A stretch of 64,000 nt of DNA from Lunularia cruciata (lineage: Eukaryota > Streptophyta > Marchantiopsida > Lunulariales > Lunulariaceae): the NCBI GenBank assembly GCA_948567375.1, contig OX419755.1, forward strand, positions 84,772,218-84,836,217, read 5' to 3'. Below the pieces are notes generated by a model. It saw nothing but the letters and a program-made list of their open reading frames with translations. It did no database searches and was not told the origin of the DNA. A program made the translations under genes and the position numbers. Each line of letters begins with the position of its first letter. Positions within the stretch are counted from its first letter, which is position 1. Positions 12,354 through 22,165 of the stretch are shown here, in pieces.

Positions 12354-13044
12354 ATGGATCACCAAATCCATTTCTCCCAAACCATTGGGACTTTTGTGTC
12401 TATGTACTACCCAAGCATCATTTCATGTAGTTCATTAGTTAACACTTTAGGAATTTTTTTTGAATATGATCACCTAATCCAATGAACCACTTATTTAGTA
12501 ATTTACAAAGAGTGGTGGACATGTTGCATCTATGTGTTTCCTTAGATAATTGCAAGTAGTTTGATAAAGTAGTAGCCATAGTGACAATACCCAAAGTTAT
12601 CATTGCTATGTAGTAACAAATCACGTACCTTACTTGATTGTTGGAAGAGAGAGATCATCAACAACAAGAGCATGTAGAGAGAGTACCATTTTGTGAAGGA
12701 GAAGAATACATTCAATTTTTGAAGCCCAAGGTATTTGAAGGCAAGAATCTCTCAAGTGTAATGGAGGATTTTTTGTTTGATTGTGAATATTATTTTGAAG
12801 CTACAAATCTTCAAGATAAACGGAGATAGATTCTCTTGGCTTCAAGCCATTTGGATGGAGTGGCAAAACCATGGTGGTAATTTTGAGTGGAGCAACAAGC
12901 TCAATGACAACTTGTTATGCCAATCTTGAAATAAGAAGAATTCAAGAGTGCAATAATTGGAAGATACCAAGTTATGTATGATGCACAAGCCACACAAGGT
13001 GGATTGGCAAAATTGAAGTAGATTGGGTTTATGATGAGCTATAT
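12354..13044 (+). pseudogene. A3 gag, 5' part
   Basis: Gag starts at an ATG at 12354 (MDHQIHF), the same start seen reversed in A1 and A2. The best-preserved stretch is 12638-12898, encoding a retrotransposon gag capsid segment with FLKPKVFEGKN and, after an in-frame TAG at 12827, ILLASSHLDGVAKPWW. That TAG stands where the family usually has CAG. The gene is cut at 13044 by the B1 insertion and continues at 22166. Confidence 0.7.
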
Positions 13045-13149
13045 TGTCGTGCATATATACATCGCTACACAACATACATCACTGTCAACATCATACACTA
13101 TAAAAGCACAACTCACACATAAGTCATACATAGACTCTAAAGTGCCACA
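13045..13149. repeat. 105-bp module, outer copy beside the B1 3' LTR
   Basis: Begins TGTCGTGC and ends GCCACA, with TATAAAAG near 13100 on the plus strand. A near-identical copy lies at 13602-13706 on the other side of the LTR. This outer copy directly abuts the ATAT target duplication, so it was part of the inserted DNA. It is absent from the 5' end of B1 and of B2. Confidence 0.85.
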
Positions 13150-13599
13150 ATAATCAGATTGCTTAACATTCTCAACTCAACTCAACTCAGATCAGTACTT
13201 GATCTATCACTCTATAGATTGCTAACAGCTGGGCACTGATTACAGTCAAGCCACACCCACTCAAGCATAGAGAATCCAGGTGACGCTCGCCGGCCTTTGT
13301 CCACCATAGCCAAGAACTCGAAGGCTCAACATTAGAGAAGTGAGCTCTCTGGAGCTCACTTCGAAACTATACCCCCTGGACTCGAGCTAGCCCTAAAACC
13401 CTAACGGTCCCGCTGATGGCACACTCGACGGTGCAAACGGTGCAAAGTGACGGTGGGCCCCACCGTGAAGTCAGTACCCCGAACATGAAATCTAACCGTC
13501 GGAAAGTAGTCCCTGAGAAACTGCTAGAATAACTCTAACTACCATCACTGGAACTCCAGTGTCCGAGCATCTAGATGCAGAACCACAAATGGCGTGACA
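13150..13599 (-). repeat. B1 3' LTR
   Basis: About 450 bp, near-identical to the 5' LTR at 21715-22165. It starts TGTCACGCC at 13599 (minus). Its last bases read CTGATTAT rather than CTGATTACA, so the terminal CA is lost where the outer 105-bp module begins. The high identity of the two LTRs indicates a recent insertion relative to the other elements in the window. Confidence 0.85.
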
Positions 13600-13601
13600 G
13601 C

Positions 13602-13720
13602 TGTCGTGCGTATATACATCGCTACACAACATACATCGCTGTCAACATCATACACTATAAAAGCACAACTCACACATAAGTCATACATAGACTCGAAAGT
13701 GCCACAATTGCCCCCCTAGC
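13602..13720 (-). repeat. 105-bp module, inner copy, and polypurine tract of B1
   Basis: Inner copy of the 105-bp module (13602-13706). Just upstream on the minus strand is AGCTAGGGGGGCAAT (13707-13720), a good polypurine tract, which normally directly precedes the 3' LTR. Here the module sits between tract and LTR, separated from the LTR by GC. Confidence 0.75.
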
Positions 13721-13875
13721 TGGCGGTTAGGTCCCTCTAACTCCAGATAGCCATCTACTCTAAGTATATGGTATACCCTCTAATGGGCAAAGATCAGGAG
13801 GCCGGGTGCTATGGAGCCCCATCGTTAGTCGCCTGTCTGCAATCTATACCATATAAAGAATGAACTAGCTATAGG

Positions 13876-14544
13876 TCAAGTACATCTAGGACATAACCAC
13901 TGTCCCTGAGGAACCACCGTGAGGGGAGGAGTCATACATGCCATATGCCATCCTCTCGAACAGCTATCACACACTAACATAGTAGTAGCTCCACCAGAAG
14001 AGCCACATAACATACACCTCAAGCCTGCACGTACAAGTGCCAAGCTTGGGTCCATAGTACCATCAATGTTTGGAAGGTGGCATGGCGCACAATTGCGCAC
14101 ATGATCCTTCCAAACAACACCATCACGTCCTTCTAACACAAGGACTCCAGATGGCAAAACCTCGCGCACTCTCAAGATAGTGCAGCCTGTAGAAACATCA
14201 AGTGTCGTCGGTGCTGTCTGCTGTAGATATACATAGTCGCCTGGATGAAATCGACGGATCGAGGGTCTATAACCTCCTCCTCGAATGGTAGCATAGCGTA
14301 AAGTATCTCTATGCTGAGCAATCGCCAAGTTCTCAAAGGCCATTGGCATCACTCTCCGAAAGATCTCTGCCCGCTGAGAACATGCGCTCATTCATACATC
14401 GGGGTCATCCAAGTCCAAAACTACAGTAGCATCTCAACAAATGGCTACAGGTAAATCTGGATCTCGTCCATAGAGTAGAAAGTATGGAGAGAAGGATGCT
14501 AAGGAGGCTTGCCGGCTGAACCGATAGCCCATGGCCAACCAAGG
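13876..14544 (-). pseudogene. B1 integrase C-terminal domain fused to a PHD finger
   Basis: The end of the pol polyprotein. After the integrase core it reads PYFLLYGRDPDLP (about 14470), two in-frame stops (14434-14436 and 14392-14394), then a 171-residue open segment. Residues 40-100 of that segment (RRFHPGDYVYL, GVLVLEGRDG) look like the integrase GPY/F region. Residues 126-170 form a PHD finger with all eight ligands: CMLC, CDSC, WHMAC with the His, and WLCPRC, in the C4-H-C3 pattern with normal spacing (C-x2-C-x11-C-x2-C-x4-H-x2-C-x14-C-x2-C). PHD fingers bind histone H3 tails. Placed here it probably guides integration to chromatin, the place chromoviruses use for a chromodomain. The stop at 13876 ends the polyprotein. 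Confidence 0.85.
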
Positions 14545-14547
14545 TAA

Positions 14548-15564
14548 CTAGAGATCCCAATCTCCCAAGTGGCCTCTCTGCAAACCATACTTTTGCAATC
14601 CTCTCTTCACCGTTTGAACCACTCTCTCTGCTAAGCCATCTGCCTCAGGGTGATCTCGGGATGTAGTACGATGATCAATCAAAGCCTTGTCACACAAGAC
14701 CTGAAACTCTCCCAAGAACTCTGTACCCTGATCAGTCAAAACCTCAGCTGGTGCACCAAAATGACTAAGAACTCGATCCAAGAACGAGTAAGCTGTCCCT
14801 TCACTAGACTTGTCAGGAAGTGCCACCAACTCAATCCACTTGGAGAAGTGCTCCACCATCACCAAAACATACCGATGATGTCTCACAGTCAGCGGTAAAG
14901 GTCCGGCAAAGTCCAAACTCCAACGGTAACCCAATCCCATGATAGGTAATGGGTGTAACTGTGGCGTAGGAGCATTGAATGATGCTCTAACTCGGTCACA
15001 AACCACACATCTGGCAACAAACTACTATACCTCGGTCTGCATACCGCGCCACCAATAATGACTTTGGAGTAAGCTATATGTACGCTTTACTCCAAAATGT
15101 CCTAGCTCCTCATGAGCATGACTGACCAACTGTGGTCTCTATGATAGAAGTGGTACTACTCGCACTCTACCATCCTCCCATACACGCAAAAGGTGTCTAC
15201 CCTCCAATCTGAACCGTCTGGCTTGCTGAAGAACACGGTCTCTCTCCTTGGCCCCAACTGTGCCACCCACAACACCAGTGCGAAGATAGTCCATCACTAA
15301 GACATCATCATGAATGTCTCGCTGAACTGTACCAATATCTTCACTCTCTGGATCTGTGACCTCAATAACTCCTCCTGTATGCGCTGAGAGAGATACCACC
15401 AAAGTCTCTGCAAATATACACAGAAAGGCCGATGCATGCCAACCTGGCACCATCTCCTCATCTGTCTCACCATGCCAACGTGCTCCGGTCTGATCCTGCT
15501 GGCTGGGACATGGGTTTCTACTCAACCCATCTGCATCACGGTTCACCACTCCAGGTCTATGCAC
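14548..15564 (-). pseudogene. B1 integrase: zinc-binding and catalytic core
   Basis: Integrase inserts the cDNA. The N-terminal HHCC part is visible as HEELGHFGVKRT followed by ARCVVC, split by TAG TAG at 15022-15027 and preceded by a TAG at 15139-15141. The catalytic core reads WSLDFAGPLP (first Asp, codon near 14913), LTDQGTEF (second Asp near 14733) and GLAERVVQT (Glu near 14628). The second Asp and the Glu are 34 residues apart, the usual spacing. The catalytic triad is intact, and only C-to-T type stops break the frame. The segment at 15139-15564 also includes the end of RNase H (HRPGVVNRDADGLSR) and a linker. Confidence 0.85.
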
Positions 15565-15597
15565 AACCGTGAAATCATACTCTTGTAAAATCAGAGC

Positions 15598-16755
15598 TCA
15601 TCGTGCAAGCTTTCCTGAAAGCTTGTCGGACTCCATCAACCACTTCAACGGCTGATGATCAGTGATGAGAGTGAAGGGGTTACCAAATAGGTAACATCGG
15701 AAATGTGCTACTGCCCAAACTGCTGCCAAGCACTCTCCCTCATATGAACTATACTTTGCCTCCGCTGAATTGTTGGAGCGACTAGCATAGGCCACCACAA
15801 ACTCCTTCTCCTCATCATCATGCTGGGTGAGCACCGCTCCAAGCCCCAACATACTCCAATCAGTGTGAACCTGAAATGGTCGTCCCCTGATCGGTCTCCT
15901 CAAAATAGGAGCAGATGTCAACCTCTCCTTGAGCTCTACAAAAGCTCTCTCTTGCTCATCTCCCCAACACCACTCCTGTGTAAGCTTGGTCAGCTTCATC
16001 AAGGCCTTGGCAATGGCACTAAATCCTCTAACATAGCGGCGATAGAAGTTTGCCAACCCAAGGAATGCTCGCACTCTGCTCACATCCGTGGGCCAAGGAA
16101 TACGTGCAATAGCCTCCACCTTGGTCTGCTGAACACCAAGTCCTCTGGGGTAGATAGTGTGACCCAAATACTCAACCTGCTCATGGAAGAACCTACACTT
16201 CCCAGGATGTAATTTGAGTCCATGAGATCTCAACCTCTCAAACACCTCCAACGACTGTCTCTCATGCTCCTCCACAGTAGTGCTATAAACCAAAATGTCA
16301 TCAATATAGCACCGAGCAAAATCCAGTCCAGCTAGGATCCTATCCATGACCCTCTGGAACTCAGCAGGAGCATTCTTCAACCCAAATGGTAAGAACTTCC
16401 ACTGATATAACACATCCTTGCCGTGAGGATCAATAGCCCAAAATGTTGTCTTGGACTTATCTTCCTCCCTGATTGGCAACTAATGATATCCCGCTCGAAG
16501 ATCCAAAGTACTGAAGACCTTTGCATGCCCAATCGCATCAAAAATCTCCTCCGGTGTAGGCATGGCATACCGATCAGCCCTGGTCTGTCGGTTGATAGGA
16601 CGGTAATCTCCACACATCCGCCTATTTGTATAGTTGCCATGCATATCCTTCTTGGATGGCATCATTATCACTGATGCATACTCTCCATGTGAAATCTCCA
16701 CCAAACCAGCCTCAAAAAGGTCACTACTCCGGCTCTGAATCAATGTCCTCTCCAT
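15598..16755 (-). pseudogene. B1 reverse transcriptase and RNase H
   Basis: RT copies the element RNA and RNase H degrades the template. The RT N-terminus reads MCGDYRPINRQT and FSTLDLRAGYH, then a TAG (16480-16482), then the palm with CYIDDILVYS (YIDD at 16297-16308) and LGHTIYPRGL. The connection contains FLGLANFYRRYVRGFS. RNase H shows VHTDWSMLGLGAVLTQ, KYSSYEGECLAAV and LITDHQPLKWL, covering the Asp-Glu-Asp residues. The frame is the same as integrase and PHD. Apart from the stop at 16480 and a TGA at 15598-15600 it is open and all catalytic residues are present. Confidence 0.9.
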
Positions 16756-17329
16756 ATCACTATATCGATAAGGACATCAGAAAACTGGTGTGTCGCTAGT
16801 CAGCTCAATCCGTATACCAGGTCCCTTCAGAGCACCCAAATCCTTCATACTGAAGGCAAAACAACTCGTGTGACTCCTCAAGAACCTCCAAACCCTCCGT
16901 CTTTCCTCTCCAGTAAGCTTGGGTCCAAGATCTGGCTCCCAAGTATCCTCTATAACTGTAGTAGGAGTGGAAGACGTATTGACTGGCTGCTACACTGGGC
17001 CCTTGGGAGCAATGGTGTCATGCTCCCAACCACTAGAGGTCCCAACCTTTGTGTGAAAAACTCCCTCCACTCTGGCTACAAGCTCCATACGTCCTCTGGC
17101 TGCATCCCATGTGGACCAAGGGTGTAATCCAAGTAGCCCACGCTCACCTGGATGGACTCCAAGTAGACCACTCTCCCTAGTAGCTACTGGATGTGTCCCA
17201 AGAATACCATGTCCACTTGGTCCATCGCCTCCAGCATGTGCCTGAATCGTCTCGATAGGCACAGGGCTCACAAGTGTCCGAGTGGTGATGCCTATCAAGC
17301 GCATCCTACGCTGCTCTGCCAAGCCAAGG
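16756..17329 (-). other. B1 linker between methyltransferase remnant and RT
   Basis: About 570 bp with an open frame (16990-17385) encoding HPGERGLLGLHPWSTWDAARG and similar text. B2 has the equivalent at about 3290-3780. I recognise no domain. It is probably a spacer or the N-terminus of the RT precursor. Confidence 0.5.
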
Positions 17330-17700
17330 CTCACAATCCAGGTCAAACAGTTCAGGTCCATAGCCTGACCTAACACCTGACGCCTGGATGCCTCTGACAC
17401 TAGTTGGAACAGCGGTAATACTGGTGCGAAAACCCATCGCCCGCTCTCTCTCATCAGCATTGGGCTCCACCAACTGCTGTAACTGTGAGTCCCAAACAAG
17501 TCCAGGTCCTCCCTCTCAAAAAGCATGAGAGCCTGGGAAACTCATGAGTGTGGGAAATGCAGCTCTAGGCTGTCCAACTAGGTTCACCACTGCCATAGGT
17601 GACCTATCAGCCACTACCACTGTCTGAGACTGACGTCCATCATCCAAGATATCATCAACAAGAATGTGGTCTAGTCGCTGAATCCCATCATAACAATGGA
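17330..17700 (-). pseudogene. B1 methyltransferase remnant (C-terminal part only)
   Basis: The end of the C5-methyltransferase seen fully in B2. Minus-strand reading gives ILVDDILDDGR (about 17640-17680), LVGQPRAAFPTLMSFP (about 17530-17580), a TGA at 17516-17518, LVWDSQLQQLVEPNADERERAMGF (split here as LVWDSQLQQL and VEPNADERERAMGF; motif IX-like, about 17429-17490) and, after a frameshift, RRQVLGQAMDLNCLTWI (motif X-like, 17335-17385). Motifs I to VIII are missing. In the plus-strand sequence the B2-like text jumps at about 17690-17705 from the TRD side to the protease side, a deletion of about 750 bp. The remnant cannot methylate DNA. Confidence 0.8.
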
Positions 17701-17705
17701 ACATC

Positions 17706-18287
17706 CAAGGTGGATGGAACAATCCCACTCGTACTCCATAGCCGAGTGATCTCCTCTGGTACTGGAGTATCCTCTGCATGGGCGTTCCCCTCCAACAAGT
17801 CACCAGGCCAAGTGACTGCACCGCTGAAAGCCAAAACTGATGCTGCCATGGTCCTGGACTGTAGTGAGCCAAGACTGCCACTACTGAAGCGTACTGGTAG
17901 GCGACATACCCATCCCTCACCAGACTGCCAACCAGGTCTATAAGAGGTTGTCTCCTCCCAATAGTCAATACTAAAACCCATAGGGTATAACACTGCTCCC
18001 CCAACTAGCACATCATATGACTCAGGTTTCGTCGCAATAGCCTGAGCTCTCACCACCAAGCTATCAGTCGGATGACCAGGCTGAACATGGACAACAAGCT
18101 CCCCACGTGTGATGTACTGTGTCGAACCACCACCAAGAGATGTCTGGATCTGAAATGGACACCTCTCCACATCGGTCTTCCGTAACTCCAGACCGACAAC
18201 TGCAGCCTTCCCCAACATAAGGGGCTGCGCACCAGAGTCTAACAAGACTCTCTGTGGTGTATAGACCTTCCCTGAAGGTCCCACCAA
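17706..18287 (-). pseudogene. B1 aspartic protease
   Basis: Retropepsin-like protease that cuts the polyprotein. The active-site motif VLLDSGAQPLMLG lies at about residue 14-26 of the open segment starting at 18287. The C-terminal signature SYDVLVGGAVLYPMGF follows near residue 88. Downstream text (YRPGWQSGEG, LPVRFSSG, WPGDLLEGNAHAED) is a linker leading to the methyltransferase region. The reading frame is open for 199 codons and ends close to the deletion junction near 17690. Confidence 0.8.
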
Positions 18288-20484
18288 AAAAAAATCCCCC
18301 TCTGGTTATCCAATAGGACAACACCAGGTGTAAACCGCGCTCTCTCAAAGGCCAGTCTAGCTGGCAACTCCTCCAGTCTAGCCGCTGCTGCCTGCCATAA
18401 ACCACTGGTCGCTGAACGGATCCCATGCTCCTCAACCAAGTCAGCTCCACTACCAACCACCTCTGCTCTAGTAGTAGGAACTGCACCATCCCTACTCTCA
18501 CACAACGTGGCAGCCAACCGGAACACTGGGGCCGGGTCAACTCCCAATATAAACATGTCACTGGCTGAAAATAAAGGATGCCGCATAATTAGCTGAGCCG
18601 CCCCCAACACCATGCTAGACTCAGTTTGTGTAGTAGCAGGTGGCTGACTAGCAGGTAGTCCATCATGTACTCCATCATGTACTCCATCACCACCTACCAC
18701 ACCTACACTGGGACGTCTAGGAACCATGGATGTTGTCTGCAATGCCTCAGATAGCGTGAAAGACTGGGGAAGTCTGACTTGTCTCCCAACCTCTCCTCTC
18801 TATGGGTCCAACTCCACTAATGCTCCTCTAGGCTCTGGAGCACGTACTGCACTCCTAGTCACTGCTGCAGATGCATCCACCTGTGCTGCTCCGCACATGA
18901 AGTCCAAAGCATCTCTATCACCAGCATATGAGGTGGAAGCCTCAGCACCCGAATCTGATCTCCTCTGAGCAATAGCCATACTAGCCAATCTCTGCTCCAA
19001 TTGCTCAATCCGAGTAGCCATAGCTGTGTCAGAAGTAAGGGCAGGTATTGCACCCCTATTAGGTGTAGATCCTCTACCACCACCTCTACCACCTCGTCCT
19101 CCATGAACTAGAGCTCCTCTACTACCTGCCATAACAGCCCTACCACTCCGTAACTCCGGGTGTAGGTCAAAACACCGGTCATTAGTGTGACCAAATCTGT
19201 GGCAGTGCTCACACTGGCTGTGATGCACCAGAGGTATCAGGTCCACTGCCCTGAGTACACTCTCTCCTATGGTGAGGTCCACCACAAGTCCAACAAGCAA
19301 CACCACCACTCATTGGCTGCTACTGACCCGAAAATGAGGGTAAGGGTCTAACTCCACTAGGCCCTCCACTCGCTCCATAGGATCTGGGCTGTCCACCCTG
19401 TCCTCAAAAATCAACTGGGCGTGGTGCACTCTGCTGCACTCTAGAAGAAGTCACAACCGTGGATGAGGTCTCTCTACCAAATCCAGCTGTCACCACTCTC
19501 TCCTCCACCATGTTGAGCTCAATATGCTCAGCCAAACCAAAGACTACTGCCAAAGTGGGCGAAGTAGCCTGCAACAACGTAGCATCATGAACTCTATGTT
19601 GCAACTCCCTGTCCAGTATCCCATACCAAAACTGGACTGCCTGGGCCTCAGTAACTCCCTGAGTGAAACTGATCAGCCGCCTCATGTGAGTATATGCCTC
19701 GCGTAGGCTCTCTCCAACCTTCCGCTGGAACTCCTGCAAGCTCCTCAGCTTGTCAGTCCGCACTCGCTGGTAGTTCTGCCTCAAACATAAGAAGAACTCC
19801 ACCATGGGGTTAAACCCCGGTATCACACCACCTCCTGTAGCGGTACCTCCACTCGTAGTAGCACTATCTCCGACTAGTGCACCTCCACTAGCTCCACCCA
19901 CACTACTCGAGCTAGAACTCGTAGGTACAGCCGATCTACTCCTGGCCACCGAACCTGAGGTGATGGAGACATAGTGTGGAGACCAATACTGTCTCCATAA
20001 CTCAATCTCCTCCAAATGAGCTCTCCTGAACTCATGGTAGTCGTCCATCGGTGGACCCTCCAAGTGCTGAAACAACCCCTTCCATGCCATGAAGGGTGTT
20101 CCATGCCATGAACAAAGTCGGGTTCCGCATCTGCTGCAGATCACACCAACTATCAAACTCCTGGATGAAGTCATCCAACTCAATAGTACCCACTGTACCA
20201 GAGTAACGCCTAGGGCCTTTGGAGGCCCCATAAATCTTGTCCATGTCCCACAACAACGGTGCGGACACACCAAGTGCACTCTCAACTGAATCAGCTCCTG
20301 TGTCGAACTCCAACTCAGAGTCAATCTCCTCCCTCACTGGGACCTGAGATACAGGCTGATACCGAGCACCATTCCGAGTAAACCCACTACATATTGCAGG
20401 GCTAACTCCTCTGGAATCTCCAAAGAACTCCGTCGTGACCACGTAACTGCAATAGCAAACCCGAACCACCAACTGCAACCGCAA
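18288..20484 (-). pseudogene. B1 gag with two zinc knuckles
   Basis: Gag forms the particle. The N-terminus (from an ATG at 20484) reads EEIDSELEFDTGADS and then IELDDFIQEFDSW, capsid-like. A 19-bp duplication at 20082-20119 shifts the frame. The capsid then continues (LEGPPMDDYHEFRRAHL, FLCLRQNYQRVRTDKL, SLREAYTHMRRLI) to a TGA at 19404. A first CCHC knuckle, CWTCGGPHHRREC, lies near 19270-19305. A 1-nt shift later comes a second, CEHCHRFGHTNDRC, near 19170-19215. A Gly-Arg-rich tract (GGRGGRGGGRG) and a short coiled-coil-like stretch follow, then a variable region before protease. At least two frameshifts and two TAG/TGA stops make it dead. Confidence 0.8.
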
Positions 20485-21714
20485 GTCGCAACCGCAAGTA
20501 CCCCACCAAGTGCCAATACCAACTAAACACCACCCACTAATGTAACTCTACCAAGATAACTGCACTAGGGGAAGGGCAAACTGTAACCTGCCATCATAAC
20601 ACGCACTCTCACGGTCTGCAGGTCATCACTTCCTGCCTCACCGGAGAGAAACAAAGGTAGTCTGACTGGTCATCACTCCAGCCTCACCACCGAGAGCACA
20701 CCAAAGCACCAACGCTCAAAAGTCAGGGCACCTCACACAAACGTGGTGCATAAACAAGAAGCAGAGAATGGAGGGGATCCAATCACAAGAAATCAAAACA
20801 AAAACACTCCATCTCATAACACAACACGGGACTGACTCTGCCACCATTTGGCATTTGACATAAGAGTAGTTCGTATCTAAGTCCTAAGCTACCAGGATCA
20901 CCAAGAATGGGATCAAACTGCCTCTCCTAGCCAAAGCTACATGTGTATAGATAACAGTGGCACAGTCACTATGACAACAAGTGAGGGTGGACCAGTTGGC
21001 TAGGGCACCAGTCTAGGAACAAGAGATCTAGAGGCCAAACCCTGTTGCGCACAATCTAGCAAGAATGGCAGATTTTGCCAACCAATGACCAAGATCTACA
21101 CTAAACTAGCTAGCCTCACGCCAGCAAGCTAGCTTGCTGGCCCTTCTAGGCCTTCGTAGCCTCTCATAGCCCACAGCCCTATGCCTCGAAGCCTCGAAAC
21201 ACCGAAATTCAGCCAAATAAGGCCTTTCTTGTTGCCACTTCGAACCTCCTCCAAAATTGGCAAAACTTCTCCAAATCTGGCCAAATAGCGAAACTCCTCC
21301 AATTCTGGCCCACAAATCTGACGTAAAATCTGACGTAAACCCTAAAGATGGATGTCTGCCAAATCCCCCGCTAACTTTCCACTCGAGCCAAATTGACAAA
21401 ACGGGTTTTTCCAAATCACAATTTCAAGAGAAGAGCTTTCCAACTCCACCTTCAATTTCACTTTTTGAGCCCAACTCGTAGCAAATTGGTCCTGCCTTCA
21501 CCTCTTGAGCTCAAAATCACAACACTGCTCGAAAATTGCTCCTTCTTTGCTCAAAATTTGGCCAGCGCTTCCGCACACCGTCCGCCTAACTGCCAAATTT
21601 GCATCAACTACACGAGCTTCTGCACACTAGGGAAACACAGAACCACCGAGCTTGGAGATACCACCAACACTCAATGTTCCTGCACCTGATTTCCCCTTGA
21701 CTTCACTCCTCTAA
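20485..21714 (-). other. B1 5' leader (untranslated region)
   Basis: About 1.2 kb between the gag start and the 5' LTR. No coding domain. It is collinear with 6230-7155 of B2. No standard tRNA-iMet 3'-end primer site follows the LTR: the adjacent sequence (minus) is TTAGAGGAGTGAAGTC, which I cannot assign to a primer tRNA. Confidence 0.6.
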
Positions 21715-22165
21715 TGTAATCAGATTGCTTAACATTCTCAACTCAACTCAACTCAGATCAGTACTTGATCTGTCACTCTATAAACTGCCAACAACTGGGC
21801 ACTGATTACAGTCAAGCCACACCCACTCAAGCATAGAGAATCCAGGTGACGCTTGCCGGCCTTTGTCCACCATAGCCAGGAACTTGAAGGCTCAACATCA
21901 GAGAAGTGAGCTCTTTGGAGCTCACTTCGAAACTATACCCCCTGGACTCGAGCTAGCCCTGAAACCCTAACGGTCCCGCTGATGGCACACTCGACGGTGC
22001 AAACGGTGCAAAGTGACGGTGGGCCCCACCGTGAAGTCAGTACCCCGAACATAAAATCTAACCGTCGGAAAGTAGTCCCTAAGAAACTGCTAGAATAACT
22101 CTAACTACCATCACTGGAACTCCAGTGTCCGAGCATCTAGATGTGGAACTACAAATAGCGTGACA
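21715..22165 (-). repeat. B1 5' LTR
   Basis: 451 bp, minus strand TGTCACGC at 22165 to TTACA at 21715. Partner of 13150-13599. The outer edge is followed by ATAT, the target duplication shared with 13041-13044. Confidence 0.85.

Larger units (their letters stand above)
11649..13044 (+). mobile_element. A3, 5' half: Ty3/gypsy chromovirus split by B1
   Basis: 5' LTR, primer site and the first half of gag of a plus-strand family A element. Reading gag rightward, the sequence stops at GAGCTATAT (13044) and resumes at ATATCACTC (22166). Across the junction the frame continues from the gag capsid into a conserved LEIVEG...LKSHTKLEVTM-like segment. The two halves are one element interrupted by B1, with ATAT duplicated on both sides. 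Confidence 0.85.
13045..22165 (-). mobile_element. B1: young Ty3/gypsy element with methyltransferase remnant and PHD finger
   Basis: A 9.1-kb minus-strand element inserted in A3 gag, with ATAT at both outer edges (13041-13044 and 22166-22169). From 5' to 3' it has an LTR (21715-22165), a leader (20523-21714), gag, protease, a methyltransferase remnant, RT-RNase H, integrase, a PHD finger, a polypurine tract (13707-13720), a 105-bp module, the 3' LTR, and the same 105-bp module again. It is far less decayed and more GC-rich than its neighbours. RT to PHD is one frame interrupted by eight stops, all TAG or TGA. gag has at least one frameshift from a 19-bp duplication. It is nonautonomous now. 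Confidence 0.9.

Noticed and set aside
13045-13149. 105-bp module as a MITE or independent TRIM element
   Set aside because: It begins TG and ends CA, but the target duplication found belongs to B1 as a whole, and no internal domain pairs the two modules except the LTR itself. Left as an open question in the findings.
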